DNA from: an uncultured beta proteobacterium
GTDB taxonomy: Bacteria; Pseudomonadota; Gammaproteobacteria; Burkholderiales; Burkholderiaceae_C
Length of the DNA stretch: 64,000 nt
Assembly: GCA_903938815.1 (NCBI GenBank)
Contig: CAJAES010000014.1
Location: 1 to 64,000 of the forward strand
Direction of reading: 5' to 3'
The position numbers were made by a program, and so were the translations under genes. Below are positions 9,007 through 16,853 of the stretch, one piece after another. The first letter of the stretch is position 1, and each line of letters starts with the position of its first letter. The notes below the pieces were generated by a model. It made no database searches and was not told where the DNA came from. It was given only the letters and a program-made list of their open reading frames with translations.

Positions 9007-10575
9007 ATGCCGCACCTCGCCTTCGACATCGCCTTTGACAACACCTACGTGCGTGAACTGGTCGGGCTCTACACGGCGGCCAGGCCCGCCGCTGCGCCCG
9101 CGCCCGGCCTGCTGTTCCTGAACCGCGGGCTCGCCGACGAGCTGGGCCTGGATGCGGACATGCTCGCGGCGCCGGAGGGCGTTGCCTTCCTGGCCGGCAA
9201 CACCTTGCCCGAAGGCGCGCAGCCCATCGCCCAGGTCTATGCGGGCCACCAGTTCGGCGGCTTCTCGCCGCAACTGGGCGACGGCCGCGCGCTGCTGCTC
9301 GGCGAGGTGATCGACCGCCAGGGCCACCGGCGCGACATCGCCTTCAAGGGCTCGGGGCGCACGCCGTACTCGCGCGGGGGCGACGGCAAGGCGGCCGTGG
9401 GGCCGATGCTGCGCGAGGTGCTGATCGGCGAAGCCATGCACGCGCTGGGCATTCCCAGCACGCGCGCGCTGGCCGTGGCGGCCACCGGCGAAATGGTCCG
9501 GCGCGACACCCCGCTGCCCGGCGCCATCCTCACGCGCGTGGCGGCCAGCCATCTGCGCGTGGGCACCTTCCAGTTCTTCGCGGCCCGGGGCGAGATCGAC
9601 AAGCTACGCACGCTCGCCGAGTACGCCATCGCACGGCACGACCCGGCACTGGCGGGCACTCCCGGCCGCCACCTGGCGCTGCTGGGCGCCGTCGCCCGGC
9701 GCCAGGCCGTGCTTGTCGCTCAGTGGATGAACGTGGGCTTCATCCACGGCGTGATGAACACCGACAACATGACGATCTCGGGCGAGACCATCGACTACGG
9801 CCCCTGCGCCTTCATGGAAGCCTACGACGCTGCCACCGTCTTCAGCAGCATCGACCACGGCGGCCGTTACGCCTACGGCAACCAGCCGCACATCGCGCGC
9901 TGGAATCTGGCCCGCCTGGCCGAAGCCCTGCTGCCGCTGATGGTCGAAGGCGACGACGAAGCCGCTGTGCGCCAGGCTGTGGCCGAGGTCACGGCCGTCA
10001 TTGATGCCTTCCCCCAGTGGTATGCCGAGGCATTGCTGCGGGGGCAGCGCGCCAAGCTCGGATTGCAGCTGACGCAAGCCAGCCTGGATGCCGACGACAC
10101 CGCGCTGGCCGACGACTGGCTGGCCCTTCTGCAGCAAGGCGGCGTGGATTTCACGCTGGCGTGGCGCCGCCTGTCAGACGCTGCCGCCGGCGACGCCAAC
10201 CCCCTGCGCGCACTGTTCCCGGACCCGTCCCCGCTGAACGCGTGGCTCGGGCGCTGGCAAGCCCGTTGCGACCGCGAGGACGCTGGGCAAGGCGGTAGCC
10301 GCGACGGCGACCGAGACGGCGAACCCGAAGGCGTGCAGGGCACGGGCCCCGATCGCGCCGCCCGCATGCGCCGCGTCAACCCGTGGATCATCCCGCGCAA
10401 CCACCGTGTCGAGGAGGCGCTGGCCTCGGCCTCAGCGCAGGGCGACATCCGGGCCTTCGACGACCTGCTGGCCGCCCTCCGGCGACCCTACGACGAAGAC
10501 CCGGCGCTCGCCCGGTATGCCGAGCCCGCACCCGCGCAGCTCGCTGCGGGCTATCAGACGTTCTGCGGAACCTGA
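9007..10575 (+). CDS. selO: Protein adenylyltransferase SelO (YdiU family)
   Basis: 522-residue kinase-fold pseudokinase that transfers AMP from ATP to Ser/Thr/Tyr of target proteins; known family members act in redox stress responses. The glycine-rich and lysine region KGSGRTPYSRGGDGKAAVG (about 110-128) is present. The metal-binding segment reads GVMNTDNMTISGETIDYG, with the conserved Asn and Asp (DYGPC). FSSIDHGGRYAYGNQP and the C-terminal NPWIIPRNHRVEEAL block are also typical. The protein ends YQTFCGT, with no sign of a selenocysteine codon. It is monocistronic, preceded by the 8-bp repeat array. Confidence 0.96.
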   Translation: MPHLAFDIAFDNTYVRELVGLYTAARPAAAPAPGLLFLNRGLADELGLDADMLAAPEGVAFLAGNTLPEGAQPIAQVYAGHQFGGFSPQLGDGRALLLGEVIDRQGHRRDIAFKGSGRTPYSRGGDGKAAVGPMLREVLIGEAMHALGIPSTRALAVAATGEMVRRDTPLPGAILTRVAASHLRVGTFQFFAARGEIDKLRTLAEYAIARHDPALAGTPGRHLALLGAVARRQAVLVAQWMNVGFIHGVMNTDNMTISGETIDYGPCAFMEAYDAATVFSSIDHGGRYAYGNQPHIARWNLARLAEALLPLMVEGDDEAAVRQAVAEVTAVIDAFPQWYAEALLRGQRAKLGLQLTQASLDADDTALADDWLALLQQGGVDFTLAWRRLSDAAAGDANPLRALFPDPSPLNAWLGRWQARCDREDAGQGGSRDGDRDGEPEGVQGTGPDRAARMRRVNPWIIPRNHRVEEALASASAQGDIRAFDDLLAALRRPYDEDPALARYAEPAPAQLAAGYQTFCGT

Positions 10576-10608
10576 CGGGGCGCAAGCCATGGCTTGAACA
10601 GGCCCCGT
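10575..10608 (+). terminator. Nested hairpin after selO
   Basis: The stop is followed by an outer stem ACGGGG/CCCCGT (10575-10580 with 10603-10608) enclosing the perfect palindrome CAAGCCATGGCTTG (10583-10596). A second hairpin GGGGCG/CGCCCC lies at 10677-10694. Neither has a T-run, so termination here is plausible but unproven. The rest of the 163-base gap to the convergent subtilase gene shows nothing else. Confidence 0.4.
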
Positions 10609-10738
10609 GCAGCTGCGCACGGCCCCCGGGCCCGTGTCTGCGTTCTTCCGGGCGAGCGTCGACGCAGCCAGGAGATGGGGCGGCAAGGCGCCCCGCCTTC
10701 CCTGCACTTCCAGCGCGTCGACGACCCGGCTGCAGTGC

Positions 10739-12589
10739 TCAGGGCGCCTTGGCGCGCTCCAGGGCCTTTTTCGGATGCATCAGGTGGCGTCGGCCGTCGG
10801 CACTGCGCTCGCCGGTGTCGACGATGAGCCGGATCAGGTCCTGTGGCTTGAGCTTCGGGTTCACTGCCAGCAGCTTGGCGGCCAGGTTGGTGACCTGCGG
10901 CGAGGCCATCGACGTGCCGGACAGAGCCACCCGCGTGCCGCCGGGCAGGAAGCTCTCGACCTGGTAACCGTTGGCGTGCACCTTGACCGTGGGGCCGTAG
11001 CTCGTGAAGCCAGCCTCGTCGCCGGCCTGGTCGACGGCGCCGACGGTCAGCAGGTTGGGCAGCACGATGCTCGATGGAATCGATTCGTTGAAGGTCGGGT
11101 CGTCGTTGCTGTTGCCGGCTGCGGTGACGAACAGGATCTCGGGCGCCTTGGCCATGGCCGCCGTGAGCGCCTTGCGGTCGATGTCGAACAGCTGCCGCGC
11201 CAGCTTCTTGCGTTCCTCGGGCGTCTTGCCGGTGCCGCACTGCTCGAGCTGCGCCTCGACGCCGCTGACATCGCCACCCCAGCTCATGTTGACGACGCGC
11301 ACCTTCTGCGCGCGCAGGTAGCCGACGGTGACGGCGTAGGAGGCGGCGCTGCGGCGGGTCAGCGCCAGGCTCGGGCAGGGGTCGGGCTTGAGGTGATGGT
11401 CGAACTCGATGCGCGCAACCACCAGCCGCGCGAACGGCGCACCTTCGAGCGCGATGCCGGCGACATGCGTGCCATGCTCGTAGTTCCCGGCCAGGCCGAT
11501 CTCCTCGATCGCCTCCTTGTACTGCTCGGGTGGCAGCGCCGAGAGGAACTGCTTGACCTCTGCCGCCTCCTTGCTGTCGATGTTCGACTGCAGGTCCGAG
11601 AAGCCCTTGGTGCGCGCCACCATCTGCGGCAGCTTGCCCTGCAGCGCCTTCGGGATCGTCATCAGCTCACCGGTGGTGCGCTGGCTGTAGCGGTCGAAGG
11701 CGACCACCAGGGGCTTGCCCTTGGCATCGCGCAGCACCTGGCTGCCGAAGAGCGCGGTGTCCACACCGCTGTCCCAGACGGCGATGCGAACCTCGCCGCG
11801 CACGTCCGCAGGCGCCACGACGGCATTCCTCGCCGTCCAGATCTCTGGCTTGACCACGGTGTTGGCGGCCAGGTAGCTGCTGAAGACCTCGACGAAGGTC
11901 TGCTTCAGCGGCAGCGTCAGCAGCAGCGTGTAGCGGGTGCCGACCAGTTGCGGCGCGAAGTCCGAGCTCAGCACGCCGCTGCGGTCGACGATGGGCTGAA
12001 GCACCTCGCGCAGGCCGCCGATCAGCCGGCCCTCGCCGAGCAGCTCGGCGCCGGCCTTGAGCTCGCGCACGTTGTTGGCAATCACATCGAACGGCAAAGA
12101 AGCCAGCTCCTTGGCTAACAGCTCGCCGACGGCGCGGCGGTAGGCCTCGGTGCCCATCCCGTGCGCCTTCGCGGCCTGCGCCATCACGCGGGGGCGCAGG
12201 CCGGCCAGGAGCTTGTCGGCCGGCTTCTCCTCGAGCGCGCGCAGCGCCTCGGCGCGCGCCAGCACCGCGTCGTAGCGGCCGTCGATCATGTCGAGCAGCA
12301 GCAGTTGCGTGATCAGGCCACGCTGCGTCGCCTTGTCGGAGATCTCGTGGTTGACCACCACGGATTCGACGTCGCGCCGTATCGCTGCCGCCAGCGGCGC
12401 GAAGCGTTCGGCGGAACGCACGATTTCGTCGACCTTGCCATCGATCTTGTAGCTGAAGCGCGGCAGGTCGGCCGCCTTCTCGATGCGCGGCCGGGCCTGC
12501 GCCTGAGCAGGCGGTGTGGCCACAGCCAGGGTCAGCACGGCAAGCAAGACGGCAAGGGCAAGCGGCCGCGCGCGAACGGTAGTCGTCAT
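10739..12589 (-). CDS. Exported S8 (subtilisin-family) serine protease with long N-terminal region
   Basis: 616-residue protein with a signal peptide (about 1-30, ending PAQAQA). The subtilase catalytic triad is complete: VWDSGVD (Asp273), EHGTHVAG (His372) and SGTSMASP (Ser560), with oxyanion AAGNSND (Asn493). About 240 residues of mostly helical sequence precede the catalytic Asp. This region is not a recognisable I9 propeptide; it may be an unusual prodomain or an interaction module. The roughly 100-residue Asp-His spacing and about 190-residue His-Ser spacing carry charged insertions. It is transcribed convergently to selO. Family assignment is firm; substrate unknown. Confidence 0.9.
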   Translation of the reverse strand: MTTTVRARPLALAVLLAVLTLAVATPPAQAQARPRIEKAADLPRFSYKIDGKVDEIVRSAERFAPLAAAIRRDVESVVVNHEISDKATQRGLITQLLLLDMIDGRYDAVLARAEALRALEEKPADKLLAGLRPRVMAQAAKAHGMGTEAYRRAVGELLAKELASLPFDVIANNVRELKAGAELLGEGRLIGGLREVLQPIVDRSGVLSSDFAPQLVGTRYTLLLTLPLKQTFVEVFSSYLAANTVVKPEIWTARNAVVAPADVRGEVRIAVWDSGVDTALFGSQVLRDAKGKPLVVAFDRYSQRTTGELMTIPKALQGKLPQMVARTKGFSDLQSNIDSKEAAEVKQFLSALPPEQYKEAIEEIGLAGNYEHGTHVAGIALEGAPFARLVVARIEFDHHLKPDPCPSLALTRRSAASYAVTVGYLRAQKVRVVNMSWGGDVSGVEAQLEQCGTGKTPEERKKLARQLFDIDRKALTAAMAKAPEILFVTAAGNSNDDPTFNESIPSSIVLPNLLTVGAVDQAGDEAGFTSYGPTVKVHANGYQVESFLPGGTRVALSGTSMASPQVTNLAAKLLAVNPKLKPQDLIRLIVDTGERSADGRRHLMHPKKALERAKAP

Positions 12590-12764
12590 GGTCGGTCGGG
12601 CCGGCCCGCAGGGCGTCGGCTTCGCAGTCGAGAAGCAGTGATCGTACGGCGCTGCGTTCAGGCGTTGCGGTGCGAGCGCCGGAGGCGGCGCAGGTGCGCC
12701 CAGGCGTGGCCTTGCCGGTCACCCTGGTGAAATGAGCTTCCACGATGCCGGCGCCGGATGCCCG

Positions 12765-13529
12765 TCACTCCGGCAGGGTAGCCGCCGGGAGAAGGCCGCA
12801 GGCCAGTTCCTGCAGCCGCAGATGCGCCGCGTCGTCCCATTCGACCGGCAACTGCCTCTTCGCCTGCAGATAGTGGTGCGTGAAGACATCCAGGTAAGCC
12901 TCGAGCGTCTGCTCCGCGCGGTGTTCGCCGGCCAGTCCCAGGCACAGCGCGGCCACCTCGCTGGTGCAGAGGTGTTCGTCCCGGCGTGAGCGGCGCAGCT
13001 TGTACTGCGAAATCTGGTCCGGTTGCAGGCTGAGCACCGGCAGGTGGTCCAGGCAGGGGCTCTTGCGGAACATCTTGCGCGCCTCGGGCCAGGTGGCGTC
13101 CAGCAGGACGAACAGCGGGCGCCTGCCGCAGCCGTCGGGCCCGGGTTCGGGCGGCGGAAGCGCGTGCACCACGCGCCCTGGAGCAACATACTCTCCGGGA
13201 AATACCACGAAGGGCTGCCACTGCGGGTCGCGCAGCAGGTCCAGCAGTGCGGGGTCGGTCTCGGTGCGGGCCCAGCCGAATGCGAAGGTGTCTGGCACCA
13301 CGTCGGCGATCAGCCAGCCCGTGTTGCTGGGCTTGAGCGGTTCGACGTCGGCCATCAGCAGGCACACGCCGGCGTGCGTCGGCACCGTCGGGCGCAGGGC
13401 GCACATGCAGTGTGTTGTCGCCAGGCGGCAGCCCGGGCAGCGTTCGCGCCTGAAGCCGCCTCGGGCGAGAAAGGGTTTGGTGCTGCGCGCCACGCGGGCG
13501 GTGCGCAGCCGGGAGACGGCGTGGGGCAT
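12765..13529 (-). CDS. tapT: DTW-domain tRNA-uridine aminocarboxypropyltransferase (TapT/YfiP-like)
   Basis: 254-residue protein of the DTW family, whose E. coli member installs the acp3U47 modification in tRNA using S-adenosylmethionine. Visible features are a Cys cluster at the N-terminus (CPGCRLATTHCMCAL, about residues 33-47), probably metal-binding, the PSNTG segment, and the signature FVLLDATWPEARKM, in which the nominal DTW reads DATW. LSLQPDQISQYKLRR and the C-terminal H-rich helix follow. ATG at 13529 (MPHAVSRLRT) is chosen; a longer frame to 13769 is low-complexity Arg-rich sequence with no support. Confidence 0.88.
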   Translation of the reverse strand: MPHAVSRLRTARVARSTKPFLARGGFRRERCPGCRLATTHCMCALRPTVPTHAGVCLLMADVEPLKPSNTGWLIADVVPDTFAFGWARTETDPALLDLLRDPQWQPFVVFPGEYVAPGRVVHALPPPEPGPDGCGRRPLFVLLDATWPEARKMFRKSPCLDHLPVLSLQPDQISQYKLRRSRRDEHLCTSEVAALCLGLAGEHRAEQTLEAYLDVFTHHYLQAKRQLPVEWDDAAHLRLQELACGLLPAATLPE

Positions 13530-13660
13530 GCCGGAATTTTCAGGGACTCGCGCTGCGGGCGCGCACTGAATTGACCGCGCGTCAGCTCGAGCCGGTTCAG
13601 GGCCAGCGCAAGTCAGGCCCAGACCCCGGTCGAGCCGACCGGGTTTGCCCCGGGGGCCGA

Positions 13661-14500
13661 TCAGGCGATGCCGCTCGCGAAGCTGTCGTTCAGCTCGTCC
13701 ATCCAGTCGTCGAGGCCGCTGTCGCTGAGCACGAGGGCGCCCATCGCGAGGTCGCCGCCCTTGGCCCACTCGTGGCTTTGGTTCATGCCGGCAAAGCGCT
13801 GGATGGCCGCTTCGGCGACCAGCCCCATGGCGACGATCCGGATCACGACCGGGGGCGCGTCCGCTTCCTGGAAGATGCTGTAGTCGTGATGGCGGCGGAT
13901 TGCCATGACCACGACATCCGACAGCCCCCAGGTGCGCGCCATCAGGCCGCCGATGAAGGCATGGTCCGTGCCGTGGATCTCGCGCTCGACATCGGTGAAG
14001 GGCCGAGTCGGATCCTCGTTGCAGGCCTTGAGCGTCCGCCCGTAGTCGGGGAAGCGCTGCATCAGCAGCGGGATGCCGACGTCACACATCAGGCCGAAGG
14101 TCTGGGCCACGCCGACCTCCACCCCTTGCATGCCGCGCGCCAGGCGCGACATCGCGTAGGCCCGCTTCGAGGACGCATCCCAGAACCGTGTCAGCTGGGG
14201 GCCGTCGGCCCGAAGGACGTTGCGAACCACCAGGCCCGTGACCAGCGCCGCCACCTGGCGCATGCCCAGCAGCGAGACCGCCTGGTCGACCGTCTCGATG
14301 CGGCGGGAACTGGCGTAGGCCGGCGAGTTGACCACCCGGATCACGGACGCCGTCATTGCGACGTCTGCCGACACCAGGCTGGCGATGCGCCGCAGGTCGG
14401 GCTCCGGGCGAGCCATCTCCGCCTGCAGTTGCGCCAGGAGCGCCGGCTGCGGAGGGATGCCGATACTGCGCACCAGGCCGTCCAGTTCCATCGTGGTCAT
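13661..14500 (-). CDS. HDOD-domain signalling protein
   Basis: 279-residue protein made almost entirely of an HDOD domain (about 10-215), a non-catalytic HD-related module common in bacterial signalling and output-control proteins. The family pattern is seen in PDLRRIASLVSADVAMTA, VIRVVNSPAYASS and AVSLLGMRQVAALV; the HDOD module lacks the metal-binding HD pair needed for hydrolysis. An AGGAG lies about 8 bases before the start. The upstream region carries an AT-rich inverted repeat unusual for this genome. A second HDOD gene lies at 18845. Role unknown. Confidence 0.85.
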   Translation of the reverse strand: MTTMELDGLVRSIGIPPQPALLAQLQAEMARPEPDLRRIASLVSADVAMTASVIRVVNSPAYASSRRIETVDQAVSLLGMRQVAALVTGLVVRNVLRADGPQLTRFWDASSKRAYAMSRLARGMQGVEVGVAQTFGLMCDVGIPLLMQRFPDYGRTLKACNEDPTRPFTDVEREIHGTDHAFIGGLMARTWGLSDVVVMAIRRHHDYSIFQEADAPPVVIRIVAMGLVAEAAIQRFAGMNQSHEWAKGGDLAMGALVLSDSGLDDWMDELNDSFASGIA

Positions 14501-14529
14501 TCAATCTCTCCTGCCCGAGGTGATGAGTG

Positions 14530-14560
14530 ATAGAAATATGACATTGAGTAATATTTCTAT
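14530..14560. repeat. AT-rich 10-bp perfect inverted repeat upstream of the HDOD gene
   Basis: ATAGAAATAT (14530-14539) and its exact complement ATATTTCTAT (14551-14560) are separated by 11 bases. The surrounding 90 bases (about 14520-14610) are conspicuously AT-rich for this window. It lies 30 bases upstream of the 13661-14500 start. An operator or a 5' leader hairpin is possible; there is no protein match to propose. Confidence 0.8.
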
Positions 14561-14697
14561 TGTTGGAAGCCATGTTACTGGCCTCACTTCCATCGGATAT
14601 GGCAAAAATGCGATCCCTGCGGTCGGATCTGTGAAGTTCCGCACGGGTGTCGTTCCGATGTGGGCGTGCGTGGCAGCACGCCGGCGCCCGGGCGCCT

Positions 14698-16005
14698 TCA
14701 GCTGCGAATGCGCGCGTGGATGCGCCGCGTCAGGTAGGCCACAGCCAGGAGCACCAGCGGGATGGAGGCCCCTGCGGCGAGTTCGGGGTTGATGGGCAGC
14801 CCCGCAGCCTTGGCCGCCTTGCCGCCATACAGCACCAGGCTCACCACGTAGTAGGAGATGGCCGCGATCGACAGGCCTTCCACCGTGCTCTGCAGGCGCA
14901 GCTGGAGTTCCTGCCCTCGCGTCAGCTTGGCGAGCAACTGCCGGTTCTGCGTCTCGGTGGCGATGTCCACGCGCGTGCGCAGCAGGGCGCCCGCGCGCTC
15001 GATGCGCTGCGACAGGGAGGCCAGGCGCTGCGCGGTGGCCGCCACCGTGGCGATGGCCGGCGACAGCCGGCGCTGCATGAACTCGCCGAGCGTCTGCGTT
15101 CCGGGAATGGGCGTCTCGCGCAATTCGGAGATGCGCTGCTCCACGATGCCGGCATAGGCCTGCGTGGCGGCGAAACGGTACTGCGTCTCGGCGGTGGCGC
15201 GCTCCACGCGCGCCGCCAGCGAGACCAGCGTGTCCAGCAGGGCTTCGTCGTCGGCCTGCTTCGATTCCAGCCGGGCGGTGATGTCGGCCAGCGCCGCCTC
15301 CGCCTGGGCCAGCGTCGGGCCCAGGGCCTTGGCCACCGGCAGGCCGCGCAGGGCCATGAGGCGGTAGGTCTCGAACTCGAGCAGGCGCTGCGAGATGCGC
15401 CCGGCGCGCGTTTCGCTGGTGCCCTGCGGCGCGACCACGAGCATGCGCTCGAAGCCGGATTCGCGCAGGCGGAAATCGGTCACGGCCAGTGAATGGCCCC
15501 GGCCCATCAGCGAGGCCACCACCATGCGTTCGCCGAACCAGTGCTTCGCCGCCTGCAGTGCCGCCGCGGGGTCGTCGAGGTCGCCGTGCAGCATCACGAG
15601 CTTGATGGCCGCCACGGTGCGGCCGGGGATGGCCTTCAGCCAGCCCGGGTCGAGCTGCACCGTGCCCAGGAGGTCGGGGTCGCTGGCGGGGGGCAGGGCG
15701 GAATCCGTCAGGGGCTGAACGAGCGAATAGCGCGTGAACTCGCTGTGGCGCTCCCATTTCAGGGTGCGCCCGGGCAGGCGCAGACGCAGGAAGTTGCCGT
15801 TCAGCTGCGCGGGCTGCAGCCCTTCCTGGCCGGGCAGCAGGCGCAGGTGCGCGCACTCATCGTCGCGCGAGACGCCTTCGTTGAGCACCGCGATGTAGAG
15901 CACCAGCGCCGGCAGCCGGATGCGCGCTGGCGGGCGCGCATGCACCTCGTCATGCAGTTCGGTGCGTTGAGGATCGTCGGGCGGCAGGGCGTTGGCGGTC
16001 TTCAT
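14698..16005 (-). CDS. DUF3422-family membrane protein
   Basis: 435-residue protein of the DUF3422 family, common in alpha- and beta-proteobacteria and of unknown function. The N-terminus carries the family opening (HDEVHARPP, about residues 18-26). The central part is rich in helices and charged residues (about 230-370) and looks coiled-coil-like. The C-terminal about 50 residues form two membrane helices (around 378-396 and 408-425), so the protein is anchored in the inner membrane with a large soluble N-terminal part. It starts 40 bases upstream of the dienelactone hydrolase stop, same strand, and could be cotranscribed with it. Confidence 0.85.
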   Translation of the reverse strand: MKTANALPPDDPQRTELHDEVHARPPARIRLPALVLYIAVLNEGVSRDDECAHLRLLPGQEGLQPAQLNGNFLRLRLPGRTLKWERHSEFTRYSLVQPLTDSALPPASDPDLLGTVQLDPGWLKAIPGRTVAAIKLVMLHGDLDDPAAALQAAKHWFGERMVVASLMGRGHSLAVTDFRLRESGFERMLVVAPQGTSETRAGRISQRLLEFETYRLMALRGLPVAKALGPTLAQAEAALADITARLESKQADDEALLDTLVSLAARVERATAETQYRFAATQAYAGIVEQRISELRETPIPGTQTLGEFMQRRLSPAIATVAATAQRLASLSQRIERAGALLRTRVDIATETQNRQLLAKLTRGQELQLRLQSTVEGLSIAAISYYVVSLVLYGGKAAKAAGLPINPELAAGASIPLVLLAVAYLTRRIHARIRS

Positions 16006-16044
16006 CGGCCCTGATTCTGGGCCCGGGCGCGCGCATTTCGCGCG

Positions 16045-16746
16045 TCAGAACAGGTGTTCGGCCAGGAATTCGATGCTGCGGCCCAGCGCCAGCGCCGCCG
16101 CTGCCGGCTGGTAGGAGCCGCGCTCCCAGCAGTTGAAGCCGTGCATGGTGCCGGGGTACACGTGCACCGAGTTGCCTGGCCGCGCCGTGGCGGCGCGCAC
16201 GCTTTCCACGGCCTGCGGCGGAATGTGGCCGTCGCTCTCGGCGTAATGGAACATCGTCGCGCCGCGGATCCCGGCTGCCAGCGCCAGGTGGTCGTGGATG
16301 CCGCCGCCGTAGTAGGCCACCGAAGCATCCGCGTCGGCGTGCGCTGCCGTGAAGTACGCGAGCCGCCCGCCCAGGCAGTACCCGACCGCGCCCAGGCGCG
16401 AACCCGTGGCCTCGGGCCGGGCGCGCAGCGCTGCCGCTGCGGCCTGGATGTCGGCGCGCAGTTCCTCGGGCTGCAGCGCACCCATCAGGCTGCGGCCACG
16501 CTCGATGTCGGCGGGCGCGTAGCCCAGTTCGACACGCCGTTCCGAGCGCCAGAAGACGTCGGGCGCCAGAACCGTGAAGCCCGCCAGTGCGTACTGCTCG
16601 GCCACCGCGCGGATGTGCGCGTTGACGCCGAAGATCTCCTGCCACAGCAGCAGGCCGGGGCCGCTTCCGGCCGGGGGCAGCGCGAGGTAGCCCTCCTGAC
16701 CTTCAGGCCCGAGGGGAATCCATGCAGTGCGGGTGGGTGTGCTCAT
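16045..16746 (-). CDS. Dienelactone hydrolase family protein
   Basis: 233-residue alpha/beta-hydrolase of the dienelactone hydrolase family. The nucleophile elbow is GYCLGG (Cys about residue 122), the acid lies in AESDGHIP and the catalytic His in GTMHGFNC, so the Cys-Asp-His triad of carboxymethylenebutenolidase-type enzymes is complete. LLWQEIFGVNAHIR at the N-terminus is also family-typical. No chlorocatechol or other aromatic pathway genes are nearby, so the physiological substrate cannot be deduced; general lactone or ester hydrolysis is likely. Cytoplasmic, no signal peptide. Confidence 0.9.
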   Translation of the reverse strand: MSTPTRTAWIPLGPEGQEGYLALPPAGSGPGLLLWQEIFGVNAHIRAVAEQYALAGFTVLAPDVFWRSERRVELGYAPADIERGRSLMGALQPEELRADIQAAAAALRARPEATGSRLGAVGYCLGGRLAYFTAAHADADASVAYYGGGIHDHLALAAGIRGATMFHYAESDGHIPPQAVESVRAATARPGNSVHVYPGTMHGFNCWERGSYQPAAAALALGRSIEFLAEHLF

Positions 16747-16853
16747 CCGAGAATGCTAGACGATGCGGGCCCGGGCCCTGCGTCGGGGCACCCTACCGCA
16801 GCGGCGGGGCCTCGACCCTCCCGCGCCATCGATTTCCAGGATATCCCGACCCG

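Noticed and set aside
12590-12764. Possible small gene or RNA between the subtilase and the DTW gene
   Set aside because: No frame with a ribosome site and no stable structure seen, apart from the short dispersed 16-mer.
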